In this document: positions 1-8,075 of the stretch, piece by piece
Layout of the letters: every line of letters begins with the position of its first letter
Numbering within the stretch: position 1 is the stretch's first letter
From: CADCTB01 sp035494015
GTDB lineage: Bacteria > Actinomycetota > Acidimicrobiia > Acidimicrobiales > AC-14
Direction of reading: 5' to 3'
Assembly: GCA_035494015.1 (NCBI GenBank)
Contig: DATJHJ010000082.1
Span: forward strand, 1 to 36,199
Length of the DNA stretch: 36,199 nt
Program-made: the position numbers and the translations under genes
Notes under the pieces: generated by a model
Seen by the model: only the letters and a program-made list of their open reading frames with translations
Told to the model about the DNA's origin: nothing
The model's database searches: none

Positions 1-143
1 GCACCGATCATCCGCATCCACGCCATGGGCTCCCCAAGCCGCAGGCTTGAAATCGTGGTCAAGCCTTCCTCGGGTACTACTGGCGTGATTTTCGGCTTCG
101 CGCGACAGAGTCGGAGCGACGAGCAGTACGGGATTTCTTCCCG

Positions 144-470
144 ATGCAGCGTCCGTGGCAACAGCTGTGGCAACGGTCGACGGTCATCGTCACCCCGTGG
201 ACGAGGCGCAGCGATCGCAGGACGCCGGCTCAGCGGAGCCTGCAGGCGCGGATTGCCGCGTACCGCATGCACGCCATGCACGACCCGCGGGACACGACGC
301 GAGAGGCGCGTGCCGCCTTTCTGGCCAAGTTCGAGCGGGAGGTCGACCCCGACAAGCGGCTGGCGGAGCCCGAGCGCCGGCGGCGAGCTGAGGCGGCGAA
401 GAAGGCGTACTTCAACGCCCTCGCCCTGAGGTCGGCGCGGGCGCGCCAGGCGAGGGCGGGCCGAAGCTAG
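144..470 (+). CDS. Small conserved hypothetical protein, basic
   Basis: Encodes 108 residues. The part from about residue 33 onward is rich in Arg, Ala and Glu and contains AAYRMHAMHDPRDTTREARAA-like and FEREVDP stretches. It resembles a small actinobacterial protein family of unknown function in which a helical ARAAFL..FEREVDPD..L segment precedes a KAYF..LALRSARAR tail. The first 30 residues look less protein-like, so translation could instead start at the in-frame ATG at 267; there is no clear ribosome binding site for either. It overlaps the end of the convergent integrase pseudogene by 4 bases. No function can be assigned. Recognition of the family is from memory only. Confidence 0.6.
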   Translation: MQRPWQQLWQRSTVIVTPWTRRSDRRTPAQRSLQARIAAYRMHAMHDPRDTTREARAAFLAKFEREVDPDKRLAEPERRRRAEAAKKAYFNALALRSARARQARAGRS

Positions 471-1429
471 AGACGGTCGCCTGGCGACAGCCGCCGGGCG
501 GCGTCACGGGCCCGCTCGTCGGCAAGGGCGGCGCCGTAGCGGGCCAGCATCTCCCGGGACCGCCAGCCGGCGAGGCGCATGAGGTCGCCCTCGTTGCCGC
601 CGGCCTCGAGCCAGGCGTGGGCGAAGGTGTGCCGAAGTTGGTGGGGGTGGAGCTCGGGCAGGCCGGCGAGGCGGCACCGCCGGCGGAGCATCTGCGCGAT
701 GCCGTTGCTGCCGATACGGCCCTGGTGGCCGAGCCATAGCCACGGCTCGGCGGCGGCGGGATGGGCCCGGTGGGCCCGCAGGTAGCGGTCGAGGGCCATG
801 GCCGTCTTGGTCCCGAAGATCGCGGTCCGCTCGGCGGCTGCCCTTTCCCAGGACGTTGACCGACCGGGCCTAGAGATCGAGGTCGTTCACCCGCAGCTCG
901 CCCATCTCGGCCAGCCGCAAGCCCGAGTCGAAGAACAGGCGCACGATGGCCGTTCCCGCCGCTCCGTGAAGCCTCTGCCGTCACAGGCGGCCAGGAGGCG
1001 GCGCAGGTCGTCGTCGACCACCACGGGAACGGGGACCTCCGGCAGCGACGGCGGCCGCATGTTGGCCATGGGCGACGTGGCGATCTCGCCGTCCTCCACG
1101 AGCCAGCGGAAGAACTGCTGGAGGCAGCGGTAGCGGGTGGCCGCGGTGGTGGGCGCCCAGCGGCGAAGCTGGTCGGCGATGAACGTCTCGACGTGCTCCC
1201 GGGTGATGCGCCCCACCGTCGTCGGCATCCCCTCCGCCACGAGGAAAGCCTCGAAGATCCGCACCGCCCCCATGTACGACTTGATGGTCTTCGGCGACCG
1301 GTTCAGGGCGTGGAGGGCCAGCTCGAAGGACAAGGCCAGCGGGCCGATCCCGGACACGGCGGCCGCCGCGGCGTGGGTGGCTGGGGAACCCTTCTGTGAC
1401 CGCCTCGCCGACCGGGCCACCTCGCTCAC
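467..1429 (-). pseudogene. Degenerate tyrosine recombinase (phage-type integrase)
   Basis: Reads as a single XerC/XerD-like integrase broken three times. The N-terminal SAM-like DNA-binding domain (1429 down to about 950, with SPKTIKSYMGAVRIFEAFL) is intact from a GTG start. Around 947 one base is missing, and the catalytic box with DSGLRLAEMGELRVNDLDL continues in another frame. That frame hits a TAG at about 869-871, followed by ARSVNVLGKG. A second frame change near 840-850 restores the first frame, giving FGTKTAMALDRYLRAH, HQLRH, LAGW and the MLARYG tyrosine motif. All catalytic motifs are recognisable but no frame holds them together, so no active enzyme is expected. Its 5' end faces the 3' end of tRNA-Thr, the usual position for an integrase of a tRNA-targeting element. 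Confidence 0.85.
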
Positions 1430-1530
1430 CCGCCCGATCCCAGCAGCAGAATTAGCAGGTGGTGGAGCGGTGTGCGATTGCTGTTTTCCGGTCTTCCCGA
1501 CTGTAAAAGTGCTGGTCAGGGGATCTTCGA

Positions 1531-1603
1531 GCCCGAGGTCGGATTCGAACCGACGACCTGCTCATTACGAGTGAGCTGCTCTGCCGGACTGAGCTACCCG
1601 GGC
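1531..1603 (-). tRNA. tRNA-Thr (anticodon CGT)
   Basis: The minus strand folds as a standard cloverleaf of 73 nt. The 7-bp acceptor (GCCCGGG with CTCGGGC) has one G-U pair. The D stem is GCTC/GAGC. The anticodon stem GCTCA/TGAGC holds loop CTCGTAA, so the anticodon is CGT, reading ACG threonine codons. The T arm has stem GTCGG/CCGAC and loop TTCGAAT. CCA is not encoded. The first ten bases of the tRNA are also the last ten bases of holB, whose TAG stop codon supplies tRNA bases 8-10. Confidence 0.96.
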
Positions 1604-2673
1604 GGGCTGTCGAGTATGGCACGTCGATCGGCCAGCGGCGGCAGGCGGAGGAGGAGGTCTTGGAGCAGGAGGGCCTCGGTGGGGTTGCGGATCATCGCCT
1701 CGGCGGCGTCCTGGATGGCGGCGACGGCGGCGATGCAGGAGCGGGCGTCGCCGGATCCGGTGGCCAGGGCGTCGCCGTAGACGGCGGCGAGGGTGGCCAG
1801 CCCGAAGCGGAGCTCGTCGTGGCGGAGGCGACGCAACTCGCGCTTGTGGCGGTCGGCGAGGATCTTGCGGCCCGCCCCTCGCTCGCCCGTGCGCTCCACC
1901 CGCTCCTCCAGGGCGGCCCGCTCGGCGGCCTGACGGGCCTCCAGGACGGCCACCCCGGCCCGTCCCAGCAGCTCGGCCAGATCGGAGGCCACCATCGCCA
2001 CCGATGCCCCCGTACCGTCCAACCGTCCGGGGACCCGCCGCCACACGTCACGGCGTTCGGCGAACTCGGCGTCGTTGGCCAGCAGCCGGGCCCGGTCCAG
2101 CCGCCCGCCCGCCACGCCCGCCACCGCGGTCGCCACTGCCGCGGCCACCCCCTCGGATACCAGTGCCGCGGCCACCTCCGCCGCAGACAGGGACCCGAAT
2201 TCGACGCGCACGCACCGGGAGGCGATGGTGACCAGCTCGGGGGGGATCTGCTCGGCCAGGATGACGAACACCGTGCTGGCCGGCGGTTCCTCCAGCACCT
2301 TCAGCAGGACGGACGACGCCTCCCGCACGAGGTGGAAGTCAGTGAGGATCAGCACCTTGCGGCCGCCCTCGTTGGGCGAGCGCATGGCCAAGCGGCGGAC
2401 TTCCCGCGCCTGGTCCACGCTGATGAACGCCCCGGCCCGCTCGACCAGCAGCACGTCTGGATGGGTGCCGGCCAGGACTCGGCGGCAGACATCGCACTCG
2501 CCGCACCCGCCGAGCGGGCACAGGAGGGCGGCGGCGAAGGCCTGGGCGGACGTGCGCTTGCCGGACCCGGGCGGCCCGACGAGGAGATAGGCGTGGACGG
2601 GGGCGACGACCGCGGCCCGGAGATGGGCGAGGGCGGACTCCTGGCCCACGACGTCGTCGAACACGCTGCTCAC
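1594..2673 (-). CDS. holB: DNA polymerase III delta' subunit (clamp loader)
   Basis: Encodes 359 residues from a GTG start. Delta' is a non-motor AAA+ subunit of the clamp loader that places the beta sliding clamp on DNA. The N-terminus FDDVVGQ..AL..L, the P-loop GPPGSGKRT at residues 33-41, four zinc-module cysteines (C52, C57, C60, C63), a LTDFH Walker-B-like segment, LLKVLEEPP and the SRC motif (about residue 150) are all present. An intact P-loop also suits the gamma/tau subunit, but the length and the tmk neighbour favour holB. The GTG start overlaps the tmk stop (GTGA), which implies translational coupling. The stop codon TAG lies inside tRNA-Thr. Confidence 0.92.
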   Translation of the reverse strand: MSSVFDDVVGQESALAHLRAAVVAPVHAYLLVGPPGSGKRTSAQAFAAALLCPLGGCGECDVCRRVLAGTHPDVLLVERAGAFISVDQAREVRRLAMRSPNEGGRKVLILTDFHLVREASSVLLKVLEEPPASTVFVILAEQIPPELVTIASRCVRVEFGSLSAAEVAAALVSEGVAAAVATAVAGVAGGRLDRARLLANDAEFAERRDVWRRVPGRLDGTGASVAMVASDLAELLGRAGVAVLEARQAAERAALEERVERTGERGAGRKILADRHKRELRRLRHDELRFGLATLAAVYGDALATGSGDARSCIAAVAAIQDAAEAMIRNPTEALLLQDLLLRLPPLADRRAILDSPPG

Positions 2674-3284
2674 GGCATCGCCGGCGCGCCGGCAGCCGCA
2701 GCCACGACCTGGGCCACGCGCGCCTCGACCTCCCCGACCGTCCCCGAGCCGTCGACGACCACCCACCGGCCCGGCTGGGACGCGGCCAAGGCGCGGTAGC
2801 CCTCGGCGACCCGGCGGTGGAACTCGTCGCCCGCCGCCTCCATCCGGTCGGGCGCGTCCCGCATGCGCAGGGCGGCGACCGGTGGGGGCACGTCCAGCAG
2901 GATGACCAGGTCGGGCTCGAGGTCGTCGGTCGCCCAGGCCGACATGCGGGACAGCTCGTCGATCGGCAGGCCGCGGGCGAAGCCTTGGTAGGCCAAGGTC
3001 GACCCCGAGAACCGGTCGCTCACCACATCCCGGCCGGCGGACAATGCCGGCCGAACGACCTCGGCCACGTGCTGGGCCCGGTCGGCGGCCATGAGCAGCG
3101 CCTCCGCCCGCGGGTGCAGCGGCGCCGCCAAACCCACATCGAGCACGATCGACCGGATCCGCTCGCCCACCGCGGTGCCGCCGGGCTCCCGGGTCAGCAC
3201 CGCACCCAGCCGGGAGGCGAGCAGCCGGGCCTGGGTGGACTTCCCGCAGCCCTCGCCGCCCTCGAACACGATGAAGCGGCTCAC
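2670..3284 (-). CDS. tmk: Thymidylate kinase
   Basis: Encodes 204 residues. It phosphorylates dTMP to dTDP with ATP in dTTP synthesis. The P-loop GGEGCGKST is at residues 9-17, the DRFSGSTLAYQG substrate-binding segment lies around residues 90-105, and the lid region carries RMEAAGDEFHRRV. The GTG start at 3284 gives the canonical N-terminus MSRFIVFEG. It shares GTGA with the stop of the upstream MFS gene and another GTGA with the start of holB, so three genes are translationally chained. The length fits a single-domain Tmk. In some actinomycetes, as I recall, this kinase is fused to an MFS-like membrane domain; here the two are separate genes. Confidence 0.95.
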   Translation of the reverse strand: MSRFIVFEGGEGCGKSTQARLLASRLGAVLTREPGGTAVGERIRSIVLDVGLAAPLHPRAEALLMAADRAQHVAEVVRPALSAGRDVVSDRFSGSTLAYQGFARGLPIDELSRMSAWATDDLEPDLVILLDVPPPVAALRMRDAPDRMEAAGDEFHRRVAEGYRALAASQPGRWVVVDGSGTVGEVEARVAQVVAAAAGAPAMP

Positions 3285-4687
3285 GCCGCCGCCGCCGGGC
3301 GGGGCGTCCCACGGTAGGCCCGCAGGGCCAGGGCGCCCGCGCTCAGGATGATCGCCGCCCCCAGCCACAGGGTCAGGCGCACGCCGGGCAGGCCCAGGGT
3401 GGCCCCGAACAGCGACAGCCGGCCGTCGAACAGGGCGGCGGAGAAGTCGTCCAGCACCCGGGAGACCAGGGGGGCCAGGGACAGCGAGATCAGCATGCAC
3501 AGCCGAGAGAGGGTGTAGAGGGTGGCGAACGTGCGCCCCCGCAGGTCGTCCTCCACCGTCTCCTGCAGGATGGTGAACCCCAGGACGTACACCGCTCCCG
3601 CGCAGACACCCATGAACGAGATGAACAGCATGGTCAGTCCGAGGCTGGACATCGTCACGGCGACGAGCATGCTGGCTCCCGCCCCCACCACCACCCACGG
3701 GAAGGTGGCGCCGTGGGGGACCCGCTTCTGGAACGTGGAGAGGCCGACAACTCCCACGGCCAGGCCCATGCCCAGGGCGGTGAGCAGCAGGCCGAACCCG
3801 GCCGCGCCGGCGTGCAGGACCTGCTCGGCGTAGATGGGCCCGAGGGGGGCGATCATGCCCCCGCCCACCAGCCCCGTGCCCAGGCCGACCATGACCGACC
3901 GCACCGTGGGGTTGGTGCGGATGAACCGCCAGCCCTCGCGGATCTCGGTGAACGTGGCCGTGAGGTCGATGGGCGCCCGCTCGGCGGAGCGGTTGCGGGG
4001 CAGGGTCAGCGAGTAGATCAGCGCCGCGGAGAGGAAGAACGTGCAGACGTCGAAGTAGATGGCCAGCGACTCCTGGTTGAGGCGCAGGAAGTCGAACGAA
4101 CCGGCGTGGCGGCCCAGGATCTCGGCCACCTTTGTCAGCGACGCGAACAGGGCGGAGCCGAGCGGGAAGGTGCCGTAGGCCGCGGCCAGCGAGAACGAGT
4201 TGGCCGACGCCAGCTTGTCCGCCTTGACCAGGTTCGGGACCGATGCCTCCTTGGCCGGTGACCAGAGCAGGGTCAGGACCTCGAGCACCAGGGAGGCGAG
4301 GAACAGGCCCCAGACGTTCTTCACCAGCGGCAGGGTGGCCAGGACGAGCCCGCGCCCGATGTCGCAGGTGACCATGACCTTGCGGCGGTCCCAGCGGTCC
4401 ACCAGCACGCCGCCGACAGAAGCCAGGAAGAACCCGGGGATCATCCGGGCGCTCATGACCAGGGCGATGGCCGCCTCGGGCGACCCCTTGCCGATCCGGG
4501 CGGTGAGGGTGAGGATGGCGAACAAGCCGATCCAGTCGCCGAGCGACGACACGACCTGGGCCAGCCAGAGGCGGAAGAACGACGTCGACCCCAGCAGGCG
4601 GGGGCCCGCCGGCTCGTGGCTCCCGAACTGGGGGACCGGCGCGGTGGCGTCCCCGTCGAAGGGGTCGTTCAGACGCTCGGCCACCAC
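3281..4687 (-). CDS. MFS transporter (EntS-like, MFS_3 type)
   Basis: Encodes about 468 residues with the alternating hydrophobic segments of a 12-helix major facilitator. The N-terminal half has SLGDWIG in helix 1 and DRWDRRKVM, the classic loop 2-3 motif of drug and siderophore exporters. The substrate is unknown. It starts at GTG 4687, with a second GTG as the next codon, 21 bases after the topA stop. Its stop overlaps the tmk start in GTGA. The fixed position between topA and tmk and the coupling suggest a housekeeping role linked to nucleotide metabolism, but that is inference. No regulatory site was seen in the short gap from topA. Confidence 0.88.
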   Translation of the reverse strand: MVAERLNDPFDGDATAPVPQFGSHEPAGPRLLGSTSFFRLWLAQVVSSLGDWIGLFAILTLTARIGKGSPEAAIALVMSARMIPGFFLASVGGVLVDRWDRRKVMVTCDIGRGLVLATLPLVKNVWGLFLASLVLEVLTLLWSPAKEASVPNLVKADKLASANSFSLAAAYGTFPLGSALFASLTKVAEILGRHAGSFDFLRLNQESLAIYFDVCTFFLSAALIYSLTLPRNRSAERAPIDLTATFTEIREGWRFIRTNPTVRSVMVGLGTGLVGGGMIAPLGPIYAEQVLHAGAAGFGLLLTALGMGLAVGVVGLSTFQKRVPHGATFPWVVVGAGASMLVAVTMSSLGLTMLFISFMGVCAGAVYVLGFTILQETVEDDLRGRTFATLYTLSRLCMLISLSLAPLVSRVLDDFSAALFDGRLSLFGATLGLPGVRLTLWLGAAIILSAGALALRAYRGTPRPAAAA

Positions 4688-4708
4688 CTCAGCGTACGGG
4701 AGCGGGAA

Positions 4709-7315
4709 CTATTTCTTGCGCTTCGCCGGGGCCCGGCGGCGGGGCTGGGCCGGGCCCTTGTCGCGCTTGTCCTGGAGAAGCTGGGCCGCCCGCTCGACGG
4801 TGAGCGACGCCACGTCGTCGCCGGTGCGCAGGGACGCGTTCGTCTCGCCGTCGGTCACGTACGGCCCGAACCGGCCCTCCTTGACCACCATGGGCTTCTT
4901 GCTCACCGGGTCGTCGCCCAGCTCCTTCAGCGGCGGGGCGGCTGTGCCCCGGCCCCGGCGGGCCTTGGGCTGGGCCAGGATGGCCAGCGCCTCGTCCAGG
5001 GTGAGGCTGAACAGCTGCTCCTCGTCGGTCAGGCTGCGGCTGTCGGTTCCCTTCTTGACGTAGGGCCCGTAGCGGCCGTTCTGGACGGTGATCTCCTCGT
5101 TGTCGACCGGGTCCTTGCCCAGGCTCCGGGGCAGGGTGAGGAGGCGGAGCGCGTCCTCCAGGGTGACGGCCTCCAGGTTCATGTTCTTGAGCAACGACGC
5201 CGTGTGCGGCTTCTTCTTGGACGACGAGTCGACCTCGCCCAGCTGCACGTACGGCCCGAACCGCCCGGCCTTGGCGATCACCGGCAGGCCGGTGGCCGGG
5301 TCCTCGCCGAGCACGCGGTCGCCGCTCGGGGTGCTCAGCAGCTCGACGGCCTTGTCCACGGTGAGCTCGTCGGGGGCGATGCCTTCGGGCACCGCCGCCG
5401 TCTCGCCGTCACGCGACAGGTAGGGCCCGTAGCGGCCGACCCGCACCACGATCTCCTTGCCGTCGGCGTCGGTGCCGATGGGGATGGAGTTGATGGCCCG
5501 GGGGTCGATCTGGTCCAGCCGCTCCTTGACCAGATCCTTCAGGCCGGGCTGGCCGTTCCCGAAGTAGAACTTCGAAAGCCAGGGCTGGGCCTCTTCGGTG
5601 CCGGTGGCGATGCCGTCGAGGTCGTCCTCCATGCGGGCGGTGAAGGCGTAGTCGACCAGGTCGCCGAAGTAGCTCTCCAGCAGGGCGACGACGGCAAAGG
5701 CGGTGAACGACGGCACCAGGGCCGAGCCCTTCTTCCACACGTAGCCGCGGTCCTGAATGGTGCCGATGATCGACGCGTAGGTCGACGGCCGGCCCACCCC
5801 CATCTCCTCCAGGGCCTTGACCAGCGACGCCTCGGTGAAGCGGGCGGGGGGCTGGGTGGTGTGGTCCTTGGCCTCCAGCGACTCGGCCGTCACCGTGTCG
5901 CCCACGGCCAGGGCGGGCAGGCGGACCTCCCGGTCCTCCAGCTCGGCCTCCGGGTCGTCGGAGCCCTCCACGTAGGCCCGCAGGAAGCCGGGGAACTCGA
6001 TGACCTTGCCACCGGCGGACAACTCGGCCTCTTCACCGGCCGAGGAGCGGCCGGTGATGCGCACCTGCACGCTCTTGCCCCGCACGTCGGCCATCTGCGA
6101 CGCGATCGTGCGCTTCCACACCAGCTCGTACAGCGCGGCCTCGTCGGGGGCGACCTCGCGAGCCACCTGCTCCGGGGTGCGGAAGCTGTCGCCCGCGGGC
6201 CGGATGGCCTCGTGGGCCTCCTGGGCGTTCTTGACCTTCTTGGCGTACCGGCGGGGCTGGTCGGGCACGTAGTCGGCCCCGTACAGCTGGCGGGCCTGGG
6301 TGCGGGCCGCGTTGAGGGCGGTCTCCGACAGCGCCGTGCTGTCGGTGCGCATGTAGGTGATGTAGCCGTTCTCGTACAGGCGCTGGGCCACGCTCATGGC
6401 CCGTTGGGCGGTGAAGCGCAGCTTGCGCCCCGCCTCCTGCTGCAGGGTCGAGGTCATGAACGGGGGGTACGGCGTGCGCTTGTACGGCTTCTCGTCGACC
6501 GACTTCACCGTGAACGTCGAATCCGCCAGCCGGGCCACCAGGGCGCGGGCGCCCTCGGAGTCGAGGACGACGACGTCCGAGGCGGTGCGGTTGCCGGTCT
6601 CGTCGAAGTCGCGGCCGCTGGCCAGGCGGGTCCCGTCGAGGGCGACGAGGGTGGCCCCGAACGGTGGGCTGTCGCGGGAGAACCGACCCTCGACGTCCGA
6701 GTACGACGCGCTGCGGAAGCGCATACGGGCCCGCTCCCGCTCCACCAGGATGCGAGTGGCCACGCTCTGCACCCGTCCGGCCGACAGGCGGGGCAGGACC
6801 TTGCGCCACAGGACGGGCGACACCTCGTAGCCGTACAGGCGGTCGAGGATGCGGCGGGCCTCCTGGGCGTCGACCAGGCGGCGGTCGAGATCCCGCCAGT
6901 TCTCCACCGCCTCGCGTATGGCGCCGGGGGTGATCTCGTGGAACACCATGCGGCGCACCGGCATGCCGGCCGGCGGTGACAGCACCTCCATCAGGTGCCA
7001 GGCGATGGACTCCCCCTCGCGATCCTCATCGGTCGCCAGGTACAACTCGTCGGCAGCCTTGAGCGCGGCCTTGAGCTTGCTGACCACCTGCTTCTTCTCG
7101 CTGTTGACCACGTAGAGGGGTTTGAACCCGTCGTCGACGTTCACGCCGAGCCGGGCCCAGCTCTCTCCCTTGTACGCCGCCGGGATCTCCTTGGCGTCCC
7201 GCGGGAGGTCGCGAATGTGCCCGACGGACGACTCGACGACGAAGTCGCCCCCCAGGAACCGGGCGATCGTCCGGGCCTTCGCGGGTGATTCGACGATGAC
7301 GAGGGGTTTGGGCAT
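4709..7315 (-). CDS. topA: DNA topoisomerase I (type IA)
   Basis: Encodes 868 residues. It relaxes negative supercoils by single-strand passage. The TOPRIM domain carries E9 in VIVESPAK and the acidic triad DEDRE at 96-100. SAGRVQSVATRIL lies near 178-190. The active-site tyrosine is Y321 in YITYMRTDS. The C-terminal half carries four repeats built on G-R-Y/F-G-P-Y-V/L and ends in a lysine/arginine tail (PRRRAPAKRKK), the actinobacterial type of C-terminal domain thought to aid processivity. Zinc-finger cysteines of the E. coli type are absent. The ATG at 7315 is chosen because it gives MPKPLVIVES; the reading frame stays open 17 codons upstream. It heads the minus-strand operon toward holB. 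Confidence 0.97.
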   Translation of the reverse strand: MPKPLVIVESPAKARTIARFLGGDFVVESSVGHIRDLPRDAKEIPAAYKGESWARLGVNVDDGFKPLYVVNSEKKQVVSKLKAALKAADELYLATDEDREGESIAWHLMEVLSPPAGMPVRRMVFHEITPGAIREAVENWRDLDRRLVDAQEARRILDRLYGYEVSPVLWRKVLPRLSAGRVQSVATRILVERERARMRFRSASYSDVEGRFSRDSPPFGATLVALDGTRLASGRDFDETGNRTASDVVVLDSEGARALVARLADSTFTVKSVDEKPYKRTPYPPFMTSTLQQEAGRKLRFTAQRAMSVAQRLYENGYITYMRTDSTALSETALNAARTQARQLYGADYVPDQPRRYAKKVKNAQEAHEAIRPAGDSFRTPEQVAREVAPDEAALYELVWKRTIASQMADVRGKSVQVRITGRSSAGEEAELSAGGKVIEFPGFLRAYVEGSDDPEAELEDREVRLPALAVGDTVTAESLEAKDHTTQPPARFTEASLVKALEEMGVGRPSTYASIIGTIQDRGYVWKKGSALVPSFTAFAVVALLESYFGDLVDYAFTARMEDDLDGIATGTEEAQPWLSKFYFGNGQPGLKDLVKERLDQIDPRAINSIPIGTDADGKEIVVRVGRYGPYLSRDGETAAVPEGIAPDELTVDKAVELLSTPSGDRVLGEDPATGLPVIAKAGRFGPYVQLGEVDSSSKKKPHTASLLKNMNLEAVTLEDALRLLTLPRSLGKDPVDNEEITVQNGRYGPYVKKGTDSRSLTDEEQLFSLTLDEALAILAQPKARRGRGTAAPPLKELGDDPVSKKPMVVKEGRFGPYVTDGETNASLRTGDDVASLTVERAAQLLQDKRDKGPAQPRRRAPAKRKK

Positions 7316-7403
7316 GGCGCAAAGACAATTGGCAGGCTGCACGCCCCGTGTCAAACGCCGGGCCACATGTTCCTTGCCCGGTCGCGCCGTCTACGGTTCG
7401 GGA

Positions 7404-8009
7404 ATGAACCCCGAGTCCCTGATCGAGACCTTCGGAACGCTCGGCCTGCTCGCCATCATCTTCGCCGAGTCCGGGCTCTTGATCGGGTTCTTCCTGCCGG
7501 GCGACTCGCTGCTGTTCACCGCCGGCCTGCTCACCTCGCGGGGGACCCTGAGCCTGCCGGTGATCATGATCGGCGCGTCGGTGGCGGCCGTCCTCGGCGA
7601 CCAGGTCGGCTACCTGATCGGCAGGCGGGCCGGGCCGGCGCTGTTCAAGCGCCCCGACTCCCGGCTGTTCAAGCAGAAGAACGTGGAGCGGGCCCACGCC
7701 TACTTCGAGAAGAACGGCCCGAAGACCGTGATCCTGGCCCGGTTCCTGCCGGTGATCCGCACGTTCACCCCCGTCGTGGCCGGGGTGGGGGAGATGGAGT
7801 ACCGCCGGTTCGTGACCTTCAACGTGATCGGCGGGGTGCTGTGGGGCGCGGGGGTCACGCTGCTCGGGCGCATCCTGGGCGACACCGTGCCCGACATCGA
7901 CAAGTGGCTCCTGCCCATCATCCTGGTCATCGGCGCGGTGTCGTTCGTACCCGTGATCCTCGAGCTGCTGCGGATGCGGCGGGAGGGAAGGGCGGAAACG
8001 CTCTCGTAG
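7404..8009 (+). CDS. DedA family membrane protein (VTT domain)
   Basis: Encodes 201 residues. The DedA/SNARE-associated fold is recognised from an N-terminal amphipathic and hydrophobic pair (ESGLLIGFFLPGDSLLFTAG), GDQVGYLIGRRAG, and the re-entrant segment with RFLPVIRTFTPVVAGVGEM, then a C-terminal helix. DedA proteins are inner-membrane lipid scramblase-like transporters; some flip undecaprenyl phosphate or phosphatidylethanolamine. The arginine-rich RFLPVIR motif is the family hallmark. It is divergent from topA with 88 bases between starts. The ATG at 7404 has no good Shine-Dalgarno sequence, so a leaderless transcript is possible. Confidence 0.93.
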   Translation: MNPESLIETFGTLGLLAIIFAESGLLIGFFLPGDSLLFTAGLLTSRGTLSLPVIMIGASVAAVLGDQVGYLIGRRAGPALFKRPDSRLFKQKNVERAHAYFEKNGPKTVILARFLPVIRTFTPVVAGVGEMEYRRFVTFNVIGGVLWGAGVTLLGRILGDTVPDIDKWLLPIILVIGAVSFVPVILELLRMRREGRAETLS

Positions 8010-8075
8010 GGGCCGGGGTGGTTGCGGCGGAACCGTGCGCTACAGGAACGGGGGGCGGGCGCCGACAGGTGGTGC

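Noticed and set aside
412..984. Long minus-strand frame over the integrase region
   Set aside because: It has the composition of an out-of-frame translation and none of the integrase motifs; the catalytic motifs lie in the other two frames.
368..1537. GCCCGAG near 370 as a second copy of the tRNA-Thr end (attachment site)
   Set aside because: Only about seven bases match within a coding sequence; no longer direct repeat of the tRNA 3' end was found in the window.
4616..6979. 787-residue plus-strand frame opposite topA
   Set aside because: It is an antisense shadow of a clear topoisomerase gene in high-GC DNA, with repetitive Gly/Arg/Val/Leu composition and no motifs. The same applies to other long antisense frames over hppA, both permeases and the PBP.
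7374..7397. TTGCCC/TACGGT as a dedA promoter
   Set aside because: The spacer is only 12 bases, too short for a sigma-70 type promoter.
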